Assembly (NCBI GenBank): GCA_023415375.1
Contig: JAEZKW010000141.1
Coordinates: forward strand, 1-29,227
DNA from: Bacillota bacterium
GTDB taxonomy: Bacteria; Bacillota; UBA4882; UBA8346
DNA length: 29,227 nucleotides
Direction: 5' to 3'
Part shown: positions 8,404-15,981 of the stretch, one piece after another
How positions within the stretch are numbered: the first letter of the stretch is position 1
Layout: each line of letters opens with the position of its first letter
Notes under the pieces: model-generated
Database searches by the model: none
What the model saw: the letters and a program-made list of their open reading frames with translations, nothing else
What the model was told of the DNA's origin: nothing
Position numbers and translations under genes: made by a program

Positions 8404-9545
8404 AACGTTCAATCTATCTCTTTTATTTTAGCATCATATTCCTCCTAATACCTTTATTTTTCGTAACCAACACCGCATTTGCCGAACTGGAACTTTCTGG
8501 CAAGTATATGACCTTACAGGACGAACATGGTAAAGTAATTACGAGTATGGCTCATCAAATTGTGGTTGGCGATGAGTATTTAGATAGTCAAAATAATCTT
8601 TATCGGGTCGCTAAAGTCCATAACAATAAAGCGATTGTGAAACTGGTAAGAAAAGAAAAATTAACAGCCTCCACAATTAGTGTATTAAAAGATTTATGGA
8701 GTTATTTTCTAAGTGGTGAATTTTTAAGAGGGGAAACAAAAGCCAAAGGGCCTATTGCGATTTATCATACCCATTCTGATGAGTCTTACGTTCCGGGAGA
8801 CGGAACTTCGAGTAAATTCGGCCGTGGCGGGATTTTTCAAGTTGGTGACAGTCTTACCAAAGCTTTTGAAAAAAACGGTATTCCGGTCGTTCATTCCAAA
8901 ACCCCGCATGATCCTCATGATGCTATGGCATATGATCGTTCAAGGCGGACCGCTGTTCAATTGCTTAAAAAACAACCGAATACATTATTAGATGTACACC
9001 GGGATGCAGTGCCTGCTCAAATGTACAGTGATGTTATTAACAATAAAGACGTTACCAAGGTACAATTAGTAGTAGGACGTCAAAATCCCAATTTTCAAGC
9101 AAACAATGATTTTGCAAAACGGATTAAGGAAACTTGCGACCGAAAATATCCCGGATTTATTAAGGGAATTTTCTATGGAACAGGCAAATATAATCAGGAT
9201 TTAGGACCCCGTAGCATGCTATTAGAGTTTGGAACCAATACCAATAGTAAGGTTGCTGCTGAAAGAAGCGCTCAAATCTTTGCGGCTGCCGCAAAAGATG
9301 TATTATATGGAAACCGAGGAGCCGGATTTATTAACCGTGGAAGTATGCGTAGCCTATTTTGGATCATCGCGGCTTTAATTGGAGGTGTCGGATTATTCTT
9401 TTTAATGAATCGTGGGGGCCTAAAAAATCTTGGTAAAGAATTTACCGGTGCGATGGGTGAAGACGAGAAAAATGACAAAACCCCGGACTTCCAAAACGAA
9501 GTAAAGGAAAATGTTCCGTCCGATCAGGAGAAACAAAATCCTTGA
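8400..9545 (+). CDS. spoIIP: Stage II sporulation protein P (peptidoglycan amidase/endopeptidase)
   Basis: SpoIIP degrades septal peptidoglycan with SpoIID and SpoIIM to drive engulfment. The N-terminus is a signal peptide with probable cleavage after TAFA (residues 25-28). A small beta-rich domain of about 60 residues follows, then the amidase domain at about 117-305 with IYHTHSDESY (H123, H125, E128), LDVHRDA (H200) and MLLEFGTNTN (E276). These resemble the zinc ligands and catalytic Glu of Amidase_3-like enzymes. A single C-terminal transmembrane helix at about 318-336 and an acidic cytosolic tail follow, unlike the B. subtilis protein, which is anchored at the N-terminus. It overlaps both neighbours by four and four bases, so the five genes from 7681 form one operon. 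Confidence 0.9.
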   Translation: MKRSIYLFYFSIIFLLIPLFFVTNTAFAELELSGKYMTLQDEHGKVITSMAHQIVVGDEYLDSQNNLYRVAKVHNNKAIVKLVRKEKLTASTISVLKDLWSYFLSGEFLRGETKAKGPIAIYHTHSDESYVPGDGTSSKFGRGGIFQVGDSLTKAFEKNGIPVVHSKTPHDPHDAMAYDRSRRTAVQLLKKQPNTLLDVHRDAVPAQMYSDVINNKDVTKVQLVVGRQNPNFQANNDFAKRIKETCDRKYPGFIKGIFYGTGKYNQDLGPRSMLLEFGTNTNSKVAAERSAQIFAAAAKDVLYGNRGAGFINRGSMRSLFWIIAALIGGVGLFFLMNRGGLKNLGKEFTGAMGEDEKNDKTPDFQNEVKENVPSDQEKQNP

Positions 9546-10000
9546 AAATAGTTTACCATTGTTACGGAGGCGCCCACGCATCACCAACTGCAGCTGCAAT
9601 TCATTTGGGAATTTTGCCGGATAATCGTTTACCAAGTTGGAAGGATTTTAAAAAAATTCCTTATTTCGACCAGATTACTAGCAAGGAGCACGGGAAGCTT
9701 ATTTTAATTGGAATGGACCAGCAGAATAATGAAGTATATATTCTTGGAAGAAGAAATGCTGCTAAGTTAATCATTAGAATTATTCAAGAATTTATTCAAT
9801 TGACAGGAGGGGATCCATCTGAATATTGTTTTGTAGATTGTTTACAACTTTTTAACCCATTGATGGTTATGGGGGGATTTTCTTCAAGGGCCTTGGGATG
9901 GGTCAATTTTGGCAGACCAGTCGTTACTTTAGGAACTATTTTATCCTTTCCGATTTTAGCTGCTAAAGTAAAAAAAACTATCGCGACTATAGGTAAATAA
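9542..10000 (+). CDS. DUF3189 family protein, canonical copy
   Basis: A 152-residue soluble protein beginning MKIVYHCYGGAHASPTAAAIHLG, the defining N-terminal motif of DUF3189, which resembles a small nucleotide- or phosphate-binding loop between a strand and a helix. PYFDQIT and GxDxxxNEVYILGRR are further family segments. The start is TTG 9542, overlapping the spoIIP stop as TTGA. Proteins of this family are encoded beside spoIIP in many spore formers and often come in pairs, as here. Function is unknown; the link to sporulation is inferred from the operon. Confidence 0.8.
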   Translation: MKIVYHCYGGAHASPTAAAIHLGILPDNRLPSWKDFKKIPYFDQITSKEHGKLILIGMDQQNNEVYILGRRNAAKLIIRIIQEFIQLTGGDPSEYCFVDCLQLFNPLMVMGGFSSRALGWVNFGRPVVTLGTILSFPILAAKVKKTIATIGK

Positions 10001-10004
10001 GACC

Positions 10005-10466
10005 GTGAAATTCTTTTATTATTGCGACCGGCAATTGTTTACAGCAATCGTTGCCGCTTTTATCCATTTACATAAACTCCCTAAAGAAAGAACCCCTTCC
10101 ATTGATGAAATTTTAATGATTTCTGAGTATGATCAATTAATATCCGGGGACTTTGGAGTCCCTTATTTTTTGGGGGAAATCTACAATTGCCAAATCTACG
10201 CAATCAATTTTGATTCCAATGTTTCCCTTGCTTTACAGACCATTAAGAATATCTTGTCGCAAAGAGGCGTTGATTTTTCCAAATGGTGCTTTTGTGACAT
10301 TTTTGAATCCAAGGATGTTGGTAATACCTTTATCCAAATCGGTGAACGCCTTTCTCGAAAATTGGTTACACGACCTCTGGGAAAGTATCTAACAGCCATC
10401 GGCATTCAAAAAAAATATGGTGAAATATGGGAAATGGTTAAAAAGGAGCAAGAAAGACATGGCTAA
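10005..10466 (+). CDS. DUF3189-like paralogue lacking the signature motif
   Basis: A 153-residue protein that aligns along its whole length with the preceding one. MKFFYYCDRQLFTAIVAAFIHL replaces the usual YCYGGAHxSPxAAAIHLG, PSIDEIL and EYDQLISGDFG match PSWKDFK and YFDQITSKEHG, and SKWCFCDIF matches SEYCFVDCL. The Gly-Gly-Ala-His of the signature is lost, so if the canonical copy binds a ligand through that loop this one probably does not. It may then act as a regulatory or structural partner, which is inference. GTG 10005 starts five bases after the previous stop. The end overlaps the next gene by eight bases. Confidence 0.7.
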   Translation: MKFFYYCDRQLFTAIVAAFIHLHKLPKERTPSIDEILMISEYDQLISGDFGVPYFLGEIYNCQIYAINFDSNVSLALQTIKNILSQRGVDFSKWCFCDIFESKDVGNTFIQIGERLSRKLVTRPLGKYLTAIGIQKKYGEIWEMVKKEQERHG

Positions 10467-11037
10467 AAGAAAAATTGTGGTAATAACAGATGGAGACCGA
10501 GTAGCTCAGAAAGTTGTTGAGAAAGTAGCTCGCAATGTCGGTGGAAGATCCATCTCTTTTTCAGGGGGTAACCCAACAATCGCACCCGGTGAAGAAATAT
10601 CAGCAGCTATTAAAAAAGCTGCTCATGATCCTGTCCTAGTAATGGTAGATGATTGTGGCGGGCGGGGGGAAGGAAAAGGTGAAACAATCCTACGGGCACT
10701 AGCTGCCGATCCTGAGTTAGATATTTTGGGGGTCGTAGCCGTGGCGTCAAATACTGCCGGCGTTGATGGCGTTCCCATCACGGCATCAGTTACTCGTGAA
10801 GGAAATATAGTCAATGTGCCTGTTGATAAGGAGGGTTACCCGGAAGGGGCAGGTCATACCAAAGTAGAAGGAGATACAGTTGACGTTTTAAATCAATTAA
10901 ATATTCCAATTATTATTGGTGTTGGTGATTTGGGTAAAATGGAGGATGCCGACTTGGTTGAGGATGGCGCAAAGATTACTACATTGGCTGTTCAAGAGGT
11001 TCTTAAAAGAAGCGACTTTCAAGATGTTGTCAACTAA
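10459..11037 (+). CDS. spoVAEa: Stage V sporulation protein AE-type protein (SpoVAEa, soluble)
   Basis: A 192-residue soluble protein matching what I know of the SpoVAE1/SpoVAEa family. It starts KIVVITDGDRVAQKVVEKVA and has SFSGGNPT, DPVLVMVDDCGGRGEGKGE, VVAVASNTAGV and GDTVDVLNQLNIPIIIGVGD. In Bacillus this protein belongs to the spoVA set that moves dipicolinic acid during spore formation and germination. Here it stands in the spoIIP operon, without other spoVA genes in view. ATG 10459 follows an AAAGGAG at 10442-10448. No transmembrane segment is present. A DUF-type alternative name cannot be excluded, but the family resemblance is strong. Confidence 0.75.
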   Translation: MAKRKIVVITDGDRVAQKVVEKVARNVGGRSISFSGGNPTIAPGEEISAAIKKAAHDPVLVMVDDCGGRGEGKGETILRALAADPELDILGVVAVASNTAGVDGVPITASVTREGNIVNVPVDKEGYPEGAGHTKVEGDTVDVLNQLNIPIIIGVGDLGKMEDADLVEDGAKITTLAVQEVLKRSDFQDVVN

Positions 11038-11088
11038 CGCATAATAAATTAAACTGATAGCTAAATTATAAAAAATTGGCATAAAAAG

Positions 11089-11140
11089 AAGGAAAAGTTC
11101 AACTCGAAAAGAAATAATCAATTATTCCGATGTTTTCCTT
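11089..11140 (+). terminator. Possible weak terminator after the spoIIP operon
   Basis: AAGGAAAA (11089-11096) pairs with TTTTCCTT (11133-11140) across a long loop that itself holds AATAAT/ATTATT. The structure is A-T rich and lacks a compact GC stem, so it is a weak candidate. The rest of the 198-base gap to 11236 is AT-rich with no clear promoter. Confidence 0.3.
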
Positions 11141-11235
11141 TTAATTGGGATTAGTCTAAATAAGAGAAAAGCTTTAGCTTAAATGAAATTAAAGGAAAAA
11201 TAATAAAAAAAAATGAAAGCAATCGATATATCATA

Positions 11236-12183
11236 ATGGGTGAACGATTGAAAATAGGGATTCCCAGAGCTTTATTATATTTTTGGTATGGTCATGTTTG
11301 GGAACAGTTCTGGCTCAACTGTGGATGTGAGGTAAAAACATCTCCAGTTACCAATCCAAAGATTATGAAGACCGGTATTGAATCGGCGGTCGATGAATTG
11401 TGTCTTCCGATAAAGATATTTTTAGGTCATGTACTCGCTTTGGCTGACCAAGTGGATTTTATCATGATCCCTCATCTCATTCAAGTGCAGGAAGATGCTT
11501 TCATTTGCCCAAAATTTATGGGGTTACCGGATATCGTAAACCATGCCGTTCCCCGGGTACGGGAAAAAATTGTAATTGTCCGTGTGGAGTCCCGCCATTT
11601 GGATATAATTGATAGTCTTTTTGAGTCAGCGCAACAACTAGGGATATTTCCGGGCAAACAACAAAATCTACGAAACGAATATCCCGACTTAATTTACCAA
11701 CCGGCTCTCGATATCACTCAAAAATCCGAGCCCATTAATGCCAAAGAATCTTCAGGACTGAGAATTGGATTATTTGGGCATCCTTATTGTCTGTATGATG
11801 CTTGTTTAAATTTAGACTTATTGAAAATTCTCGAACAACAAAAAGTTTCTATCTACACCCCTGAAATGATGCCAAAAAAATTTCAAGGAATCGGCTCAGG
11901 CAAACTATCCAAGAAACTATTTTGGACTATCGGAAAAATGCAATTTGATGCTTTAGAATGGCTCATTCGGGAGAAAGAAAACCAGATTGATGGTTTTATT
12001 CATATCGCTACCTTTGCCTGTGGTCCGGAGGCTATTGTTAGCGATATGATTGGGCGCCGTATTCAAAAAATAAACAAACCTTTCTTAATGTTAGACTATG
12101 AAGAACAAAGCGGAGAGGCTGGTATAATAACCCGGATAGAGGCTTTTGTTGATCTAATAAAATACCAGCATATTGCATGTTAA
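11236..12183 (+). CDS. Acyl-CoA dehydratase activase-related protein (DUF2229/HgdB-like, first subunit)
   Basis: A 315-residue protein whose start, LKIGIPRALLYF, and whose Cys pattern fit the DUF2229 portion of large CoA-dehydratase activase proteins. Three Cys in family-conserved settings, C56 (DELCLPIK), C91 (FICPKFMGLP) and C262 (FACGPEA), are candidate iron-sulfur ligands, with an additional pair at 185/190 (HPYCLYDAC). The end, EQSGEAGIITRIEAFVDLI (290-308), is shared with the next protein, so the two are paralogous subunits. Start ATG 11236 has no clear ribosome binding site; in-frame TTG 11248 is an alternative. It overlaps the next gene by seven bases. The probable role is in an ATP-driven low-potential electron transfer complex; the substrate is unknown. 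Confidence 0.75.
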   Translation: MGERLKIGIPRALLYFWYGHVWEQFWLNCGCEVKTSPVTNPKIMKTGIESAVDELCLPIKIFLGHVLALADQVDFIMIPHLIQVQEDAFICPKFMGLPDIVNHAVPRVREKIVIVRVESRHLDIIDSLFESAQQLGIFPGKQQNLRNEYPDLIYQPALDITQKSEPINAKESSGLRIGLFGHPYCLYDACLNLDLLKILEQQKVSIYTPEMMPKKFQGIGSGKLSKKLFWTIGKMQFDALEWLIREKENQIDGFIHIATFACGPEAIVSDMIGRRIQKINKPFLMLDYEEQSGEAGIITRIEAFVDLIKYQHIAC

Positions 12184-13274
12184 AAGTCACCTTTCCCCAT
12201 ATTGGCAATTCCTATATTCCTTTCAGGATTTTACTTTCTCAGCTCGGGATGGAACCCATAATTCCTCCACCAATAACCCACCGCACCATTGAGCTCGGAA
12301 CTAAAATGGCACCCGAATTCGCCTGTTTTCCCTTAAAAATTAATCTTGGTAATTATATGGAAGCAATCGAAGCCGGAGCCGAGTTGATACTGATGGCCGG
12401 AGGTGTGGGGCCATGCCGTTTTGGCTATTACGGTGAACAACAACGGGAAATTTTAGAGGACGCTGGTTATAAGGTGGATTTTTTAATATTGGAAGCCCCA
12501 AAAACCCATCCCATGGAATTATGGAATAAAATTCAATTTTTTGTTCCGAAACATGGTTTAGCGAATTTAAGCAAAGCGATATATTTGGCTTGGTTAAAGG
12601 CTACTGCTCTCGATCGTTTTGATCGAATGGCCAATCAAGTTCGGGCTAGGGAATTACACTCAGGAAGCGTAACCGGACTACAAAAAAAATTTTATCATCA
12701 TCTTGATCAAGTTTATTTAGTAAAAGATATTAAAGCTACTTTCGATAATTACTTTAAAGAATTGCAATCTTTACCTATAAAGCAAAGTTATTTTCCTCTA
12801 AGAATTATTTTATTAGGGGAGATTTATATGGTGCTCGAACCAAGTGTCAATTTCGAAATCGAACGTGTCCTTGGAGAAATGGGCGTCCTGGTTGAAAGAA
12901 CTATTTATTTTACTGATTGGGTTCGTGATCACCTAATTTTCAGTATTTTTCATCCAAATTGGAATCAAAATTTAAAATTAATGGCCCGGCCATATCTTCA
13001 TAATTTTATAGGAGGACATGGCCTGGAAACTATTGCCATGACAGTCCATGCGGGAGTCAACCATTATAACGGAGTTGTTGAACTGGCCCCCTTTACTTGT
13101 ATGCCGGAAATTATTGCGATGCAAGTATTGCCCACTGTATCGCGTGAATTGAGTATTCCGATCCTCAATATCATTATTGATGAGCATTCTGGGGAAGCCG
13201 GTATAATTACCAGACTTGAAGCATTTATCGATATTTTACAATACCAACGCAAAAAGATGCATGTGCGCGGGTGA
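12177..13274 (+). CDS. 2-hydroxyacyl-CoA dehydratase-like (HgdB-like) protein, second subunit
   Basis: A 365-residue protein with MAPEFACFPLKINLGNY (C50), GGVGPCRFGYYGEQQREIL (C80) and APFTCMPEII (C308): three Cys spaced as in the HgdB-like fold that holds a [4Fe-4S] or double-cubane cluster. The C-terminus IDEHSGEAGIITRLEAFIDIL (335-354, read in two halves) repeats the motif of the preceding protein. In many anaerobes these segments occur within one polypeptide of over 1000 residues; here they are separate genes. It overlaps the upstream gene by seven bases and the downstream GTG frame by four, so the three are one translational unit. No true dehydratase alpha/beta pair or acyl-CoA transferase is nearby, so a fermentation role is not supported. 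Confidence 0.75.
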   Translation: MLKVTFPHIGNSYIPFRILLSQLGMEPIIPPPITHRTIELGTKMAPEFACFPLKINLGNYMEAIEAGAELILMAGGVGPCRFGYYGEQQREILEDAGYKVDFLILEAPKTHPMELWNKIQFFVPKHGLANLSKAIYLAWLKATALDRFDRMANQVRARELHSGSVTGLQKKFYHHLDQVYLVKDIKATFDNYFKELQSLPIKQSYFPLRIILLGEIYMVLEPSVNFEIERVLGEMGVLVERTIYFTDWVRDHLIFSIFHPNWNQNLKLMARPYLHNFIGGHGLETIAMTVHAGVNHYNGVVELAPFTCMPEIIAMQVLPTVSRELSIPILNIIIDEHSGEAGIITRLEAFIDILQYQRKKMHVRG

Positions 13275-13288
13275 CGGAGGGAAAAACC

Positions 13289-14281
13289 TTGAAGTTGTTT
13301 CTTGGAATTGATGTAGGCTCGGTTAGCACCAATTTAGTTTTAATTAATAGTAATGGAAATTTGATTAAAAAATTATATTTACGTTCTCAAGGTAACCCTG
13401 TTGCTTCGGTACAGCGAGGATTGATTCAACTCATGAAGGATATTAAGGAAACTGAGATAGCTGGCTTAGGAACAACGGGTTCCGGTCGTCAATTGATAGG
13501 CAAATTATTAGGTGCCGATTTAATCAAAAATGAAATAACATGTCATGCTGTTGCCAGCTTAAATTTAGTTCCCACAGTACAGACTATCATCGAAATTGGT
13601 GGACAAGATTCAAAACTAATCTTAATTCGTGAGGGTATTGTAAAGGACTTTGCAATGAATACTGTCTGTGCAGCAGGTACTGGTTCATTTCTGGACCAGC
13701 AAGCAGCCCGGCTAAATATCGATATTAGCGAATTTGGAAAAAGAGCGGCTTTTGGTGAACATCCCGTTCGTATTGCCGGACGATGTGCGGTTTTTGCCGA
13801 GTCCGACATGATTCATAAACAACAAATGGGACACCCCTTAGAAGATATATTGGCCGGTTTATGCAGAGCTTTAGTACGAAATTTCTTGGGCAATCTTGGG
13901 AAGGGAAGAGAATTGAAACCTCCGATAATATTTCAAGGGGGCGTAGCTGCTAATTTAGGTATTCGTAAAGCTTTTGAAGAAATATTAGGCTATTCACTAA
14001 TCATTCCCGAGCATTATGATGTGATGGGGGCATTGGGTGCCGCTATCCTAGCCAAAGAAGAAATTATAGCGCAAAAAGAACCCACTCATTTTAAAGGGTT
14101 ACAAATCGTAAATAACCCAATCACGACTGAAAGTTTTGATTGCAATGGATGCTCCAATCAATGTGAAGTTGTTGAATTAAAGCAGGAAGGTATATTACTT
14201 GCCTGCCTGAGTGATAAATGCGGTAAATGGAGTCAACGCATCTCCGATAAGATAATCGAACCTTCGATTCAGGCGGGATAA
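13289..14281 (+). CDS. BadF/BadG/BcrA/BcrD-type ATPase (HgdC-like activase) with Cys-rich C-terminus
   Basis: An ASKHA-fold ATPase of the HgdC type, which couples ATP hydrolysis to injection of a low-potential electron. Phosphate loops appear as GIDVGSVSTNLVL (6-18) and IEIGGQDSKLI (101-111). The two cysteines that bridge the [4Fe-4S] cluster of the homodimer are C127 (NTVCAAGTGSFLDQQA) and C166 (GRCAVFAESDMIHK), and GGVAAN at 217-222 is the adenosine motif. Canonical HgdC ends near residue 260; this protein continues to 330 with FDCNGCSNQCEV and LACLSDKCGKW (C285, 288, 292, 306, 311), suggesting an extra metal site. TTG 13289 is chosen because GGAGG (13276-13280) is eight bases upstream. An upstream in-frame GTG at 13271 overlaps the previous stop. 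Confidence 0.88.
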   Translation: MKLFLGIDVGSVSTNLVLINSNGNLIKKLYLRSQGNPVASVQRGLIQLMKDIKETEIAGLGTTGSGRQLIGKLLGADLIKNEITCHAVASLNLVPTVQTIIEIGGQDSKLILIREGIVKDFAMNTVCAAGTGSFLDQQAARLNIDISEFGKRAAFGEHPVRIAGRCAVFAESDMIHKQQMGHPLEDILAGLCRALVRNFLGNLGKGRELKPPIIFQGGVAANLGIRKAFEEILGYSLIIPEHYDVMGALGAAILAKEEIIAQKEPTHFKGLQIVNNPITTESFDCNGCSNQCEVVELKQEGILLACLSDKCGKWSQRISDKIIEPSIQAG

Positions 14282-14290
14282 TAAATAACC

Positions 14291-14824
14291 ATGACCCAAG
14301 AATTAGTGATTCCAAACCTTATAGCGGACAATTTAAAAATTCTTTTTATCGGAATCAATCCAGGCTTACGGAGTGCGGCCATCAGACATCATTTCGCAGG
14401 TCATTCTAATCGTTTTTGGAAGTTACTCTGTGATTCCGGGATTACCCCACAACGTCTTCGTGCAGAGGAAGATATTCTCCTGCTTAACTATGGTTATGGA
14501 ATTACCAATATTGTACCTCGTACAACGGCTACCGCTGCTGAATTATCACCTGCTGAGTTTATAGCCGGTTCAAAGTTATTGATGATGCTGCTAAAAAAAT
14601 ACCAACCTCGGATTGCAGCCTATTTAGGGAAGGATACCTATCGTTATATGGGGCAGGGGAATGCATTTAACTGGGGCTTACAACAACAAGGCATTATCGA
14701 AACCATCATTGATTTTGTTTTGCCTAACCCTAGCGGACTAAATCGCATGCCTTACCAGATTCAGTTAAATTGGTATTGTGAATTAAAAAAAGAGATGGAT
14801 ATTTTGTTTTTTAATTCGCAATAA
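14291..14824 (+). CDS. mug: G/U(T) mismatch-specific DNA glycosylase Mug
   Basis: Mug removes uracil or ethenocytosine opposite guanine. The active-site motif GINPGLRSA lies at 21-29 (N23 equivalent to the catalytic Asn of E. coli Mug). The HFAGHSNRFWKLL segment (34-46) corresponds to the HPANRFWK motif, and VLPNPSGLNR near residue 150 supplies the strand-insertion wedge. NYGYGITNIVPRTTA also fits the family. At 177 residues the length is normal. It starts nine bases after the activase gene and may share its transcript. That adjacency has no obvious functional logic, and a horizontally moved or simply co-expressed repair gene is possible. Confidence 0.92.
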   Translation: MTQELVIPNLIADNLKILFIGINPGLRSAAIRHHFAGHSNRFWKLLCDSGITPQRLRAEEDILLLNYGYGITNIVPRTTATAAELSPAEFIAGSKLLMMLLKKYQPRIAAYLGKDTYRYMGQGNAFNWGLQQQGIIETIIDFVLPNPSGLNRMPYQIQLNWYCELKKEMDILFFNSQ

Positions 14825-14890
14825 AATGAATACTCCATTCCTTTTTTCGGGATAATATGGAAGCAACCTATTGAAATGAGGGATGATAGA

Positions 14891-15079
14891 GTGGAAGTGA
14901 AGGTAGATCAAGATTTATGCATCAGTTGCGGACTTTGTGTTTCCAGTTGCCCCGAAATTTTTAACTGGAACGACGATGAAAAAGCTGAAGCATCCAATGA
15001 ACCAGTTGATCAAGAATTTGAGGAATGTATCCAGGAAGCGGCTGACGGTTGTCCCACCGATGCAATTGAAACCGGTTGA
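14891..15079 (+). CDS. Single [4Fe-4S] ferredoxin
   Basis: A 62-residue acidic electron carrier. The cluster ligands are C10, C13, C16 and C54, in DLCISCGLC and the closing DGCPTDAIE. C20 and C46 lie where some monocluster ferredoxins (Thermotoga, Desulfovibrio) have a disulfide, so a disulfide in place of a second cluster is likely. GTG 14891 is preferred because GAGGGA at 14878-14883 precedes it and because the mature family starts with VxVDxDxC; an ATG at 14876 would add five residues. It is a plausible electron donor for the upstream activase system, by proximity only. Confidence 0.9.
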   Translation: MEVKVDQDLCISCGLCVSSCPEIFNWNDDEKAEASNEPVDQEFEECIQEAADGCPTDAIETG

Positions 15080-15143
15080 TAGTAACTTTTAAGTATTACC
15101 CCTTGCCGCGATTCGTTTTACTTTTGTTTGCGTTCTAGTCAAT

Positions 15144-15181
15144 CTTCCTCTCCCATATAAATAGTTTAAAGGGAGGGGGAG
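15144..15181 (+). promoter_or_regulatory. Possible RNA hairpin over the spoIVFA ribosome binding site
   Basis: CTTCCTCTCCC (15144-15154) can pair with GGGAGGGGGAG (15171-15181) over 11 bases, two of them G-U, around a 16-base AT-rich loop. The right arm is the Shine-Dalgarno of the next gene. The loop start also carries CATATAAA (15154-15161), six of eight matches to the sigma-E -10 consensus, but the matching -35 is poor. If transcription starts just downstream, the left arm would not be in the mRNA. Confidence 0.35.
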
Positions 15182-15186
15182 TATTG

Positions 15187-15978
15187 ATGATTGAAAACAA
15201 AGACCTCTATTCTTTTGAACAAGAAATTGACTCTTCGGAACAAAATCCAGAATCCAACTCTCTTGATGATTCGAACTTCAAATTTTTCTCAACCCTTCTT
15301 TATCAAACCATTATTGCCTTTACTTGTCTCATTTTATTATTAACCCTTTCCCATAGCAATTTTCAATTGCTACAATGGACGAGAGAGAGAATGCATACAG
15401 CAATCAATGCTTCTTCCGAGAATACTTTTGGTAAAATTACCGGCTCTAAATTATGGAAAAGTATGATTGCCAGTACCGGCAATTTAGTCCGTTTAGAAGA
15501 AATTACAAAAAATCAATTTACAAAGGACAACATTTTTGACAATTCAGATGTTGCTGTTTCCAGCGAAAATAAACACGCACGACAAATTTTTCAAAATTTG
15601 GTATGGCCGGTTCAGGGCAGCATTGTTAAAGGTTATGGTTGGCGTTATAATACCGTTCATAAAACGAAAGAATTTCAGCCAGGTATTGAAATTAGTGCAA
15701 TCCCGGATTCAACAGTCCTAGCGGTGGCGGACGGAATCATTACAGAAATTAAGCATCAGTCTGAAGAAGGATGGAAAATCGTTATCAGTCACAATGGGGG
15801 ATGGAGTTCTAACTATTTCTATTTAGGACCTGTTCAAGTTAGGGTTGGTCAAAAAGTAAAGGCCGGTGACACAATTGCCCAAATTAACCGTCCCGATCAA
15901 GATAAAGGTCCCATTCTACTACTAGAAATCAAGGAATATGACCAATCCGTCGATCCTCTATCCTTATTGGCAAGCTAA
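15187..15978 (+). CDS. spoIVFA: SpoIVFA-like protein with degenerate M23/LytM domain
   Basis: SpoIVFA is a mother-cell membrane protein that holds SpoIVFB inactive until the forespore signals. A 33-residue hydrophilic N-terminus precedes one transmembrane helix at 34-54. A linker follows, then a LytM-like domain at about 139-260 (WPVQGSIVKGYGWRYN). The peptidase zinc motifs are lost: the HxxxD position reads EFQPGIEI (Q164, E168) and the HxH strand reads ILLLEIK (243-249), so it should not cut peptidoglycan. That pattern, plus direct linkage to spoIVFB and the rplU-rpmA region as in B. subtilis, supports the assignment. The protein has 263 residues from ATG 15187; TTG 15184 is an equally spaced alternative. 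Confidence 0.8.
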   Translation: MIENKDLYSFEQEIDSSEQNPESNSLDDSNFKFFSTLLYQTIIAFTCLILLLTLSHSNFQLLQWTRERMHTAINASSENTFGKITGSKLWKSMIASTGNLVRLEEITKNQFTKDNIFDNSDVAVSSENKHARQIFQNLVWPVQGSIVKGYGWRYNTVHKTKEFQPGIEISAIPDSTVLAVADGIITEIKHQSEEGWKIVISHNGGWSSNYFYLGPVQVRVGQKVKAGDTIAQINRPDQDKGPILLLEIKEYDQSVDPLSLLAS

Positions 15979-15981
15979 TCC

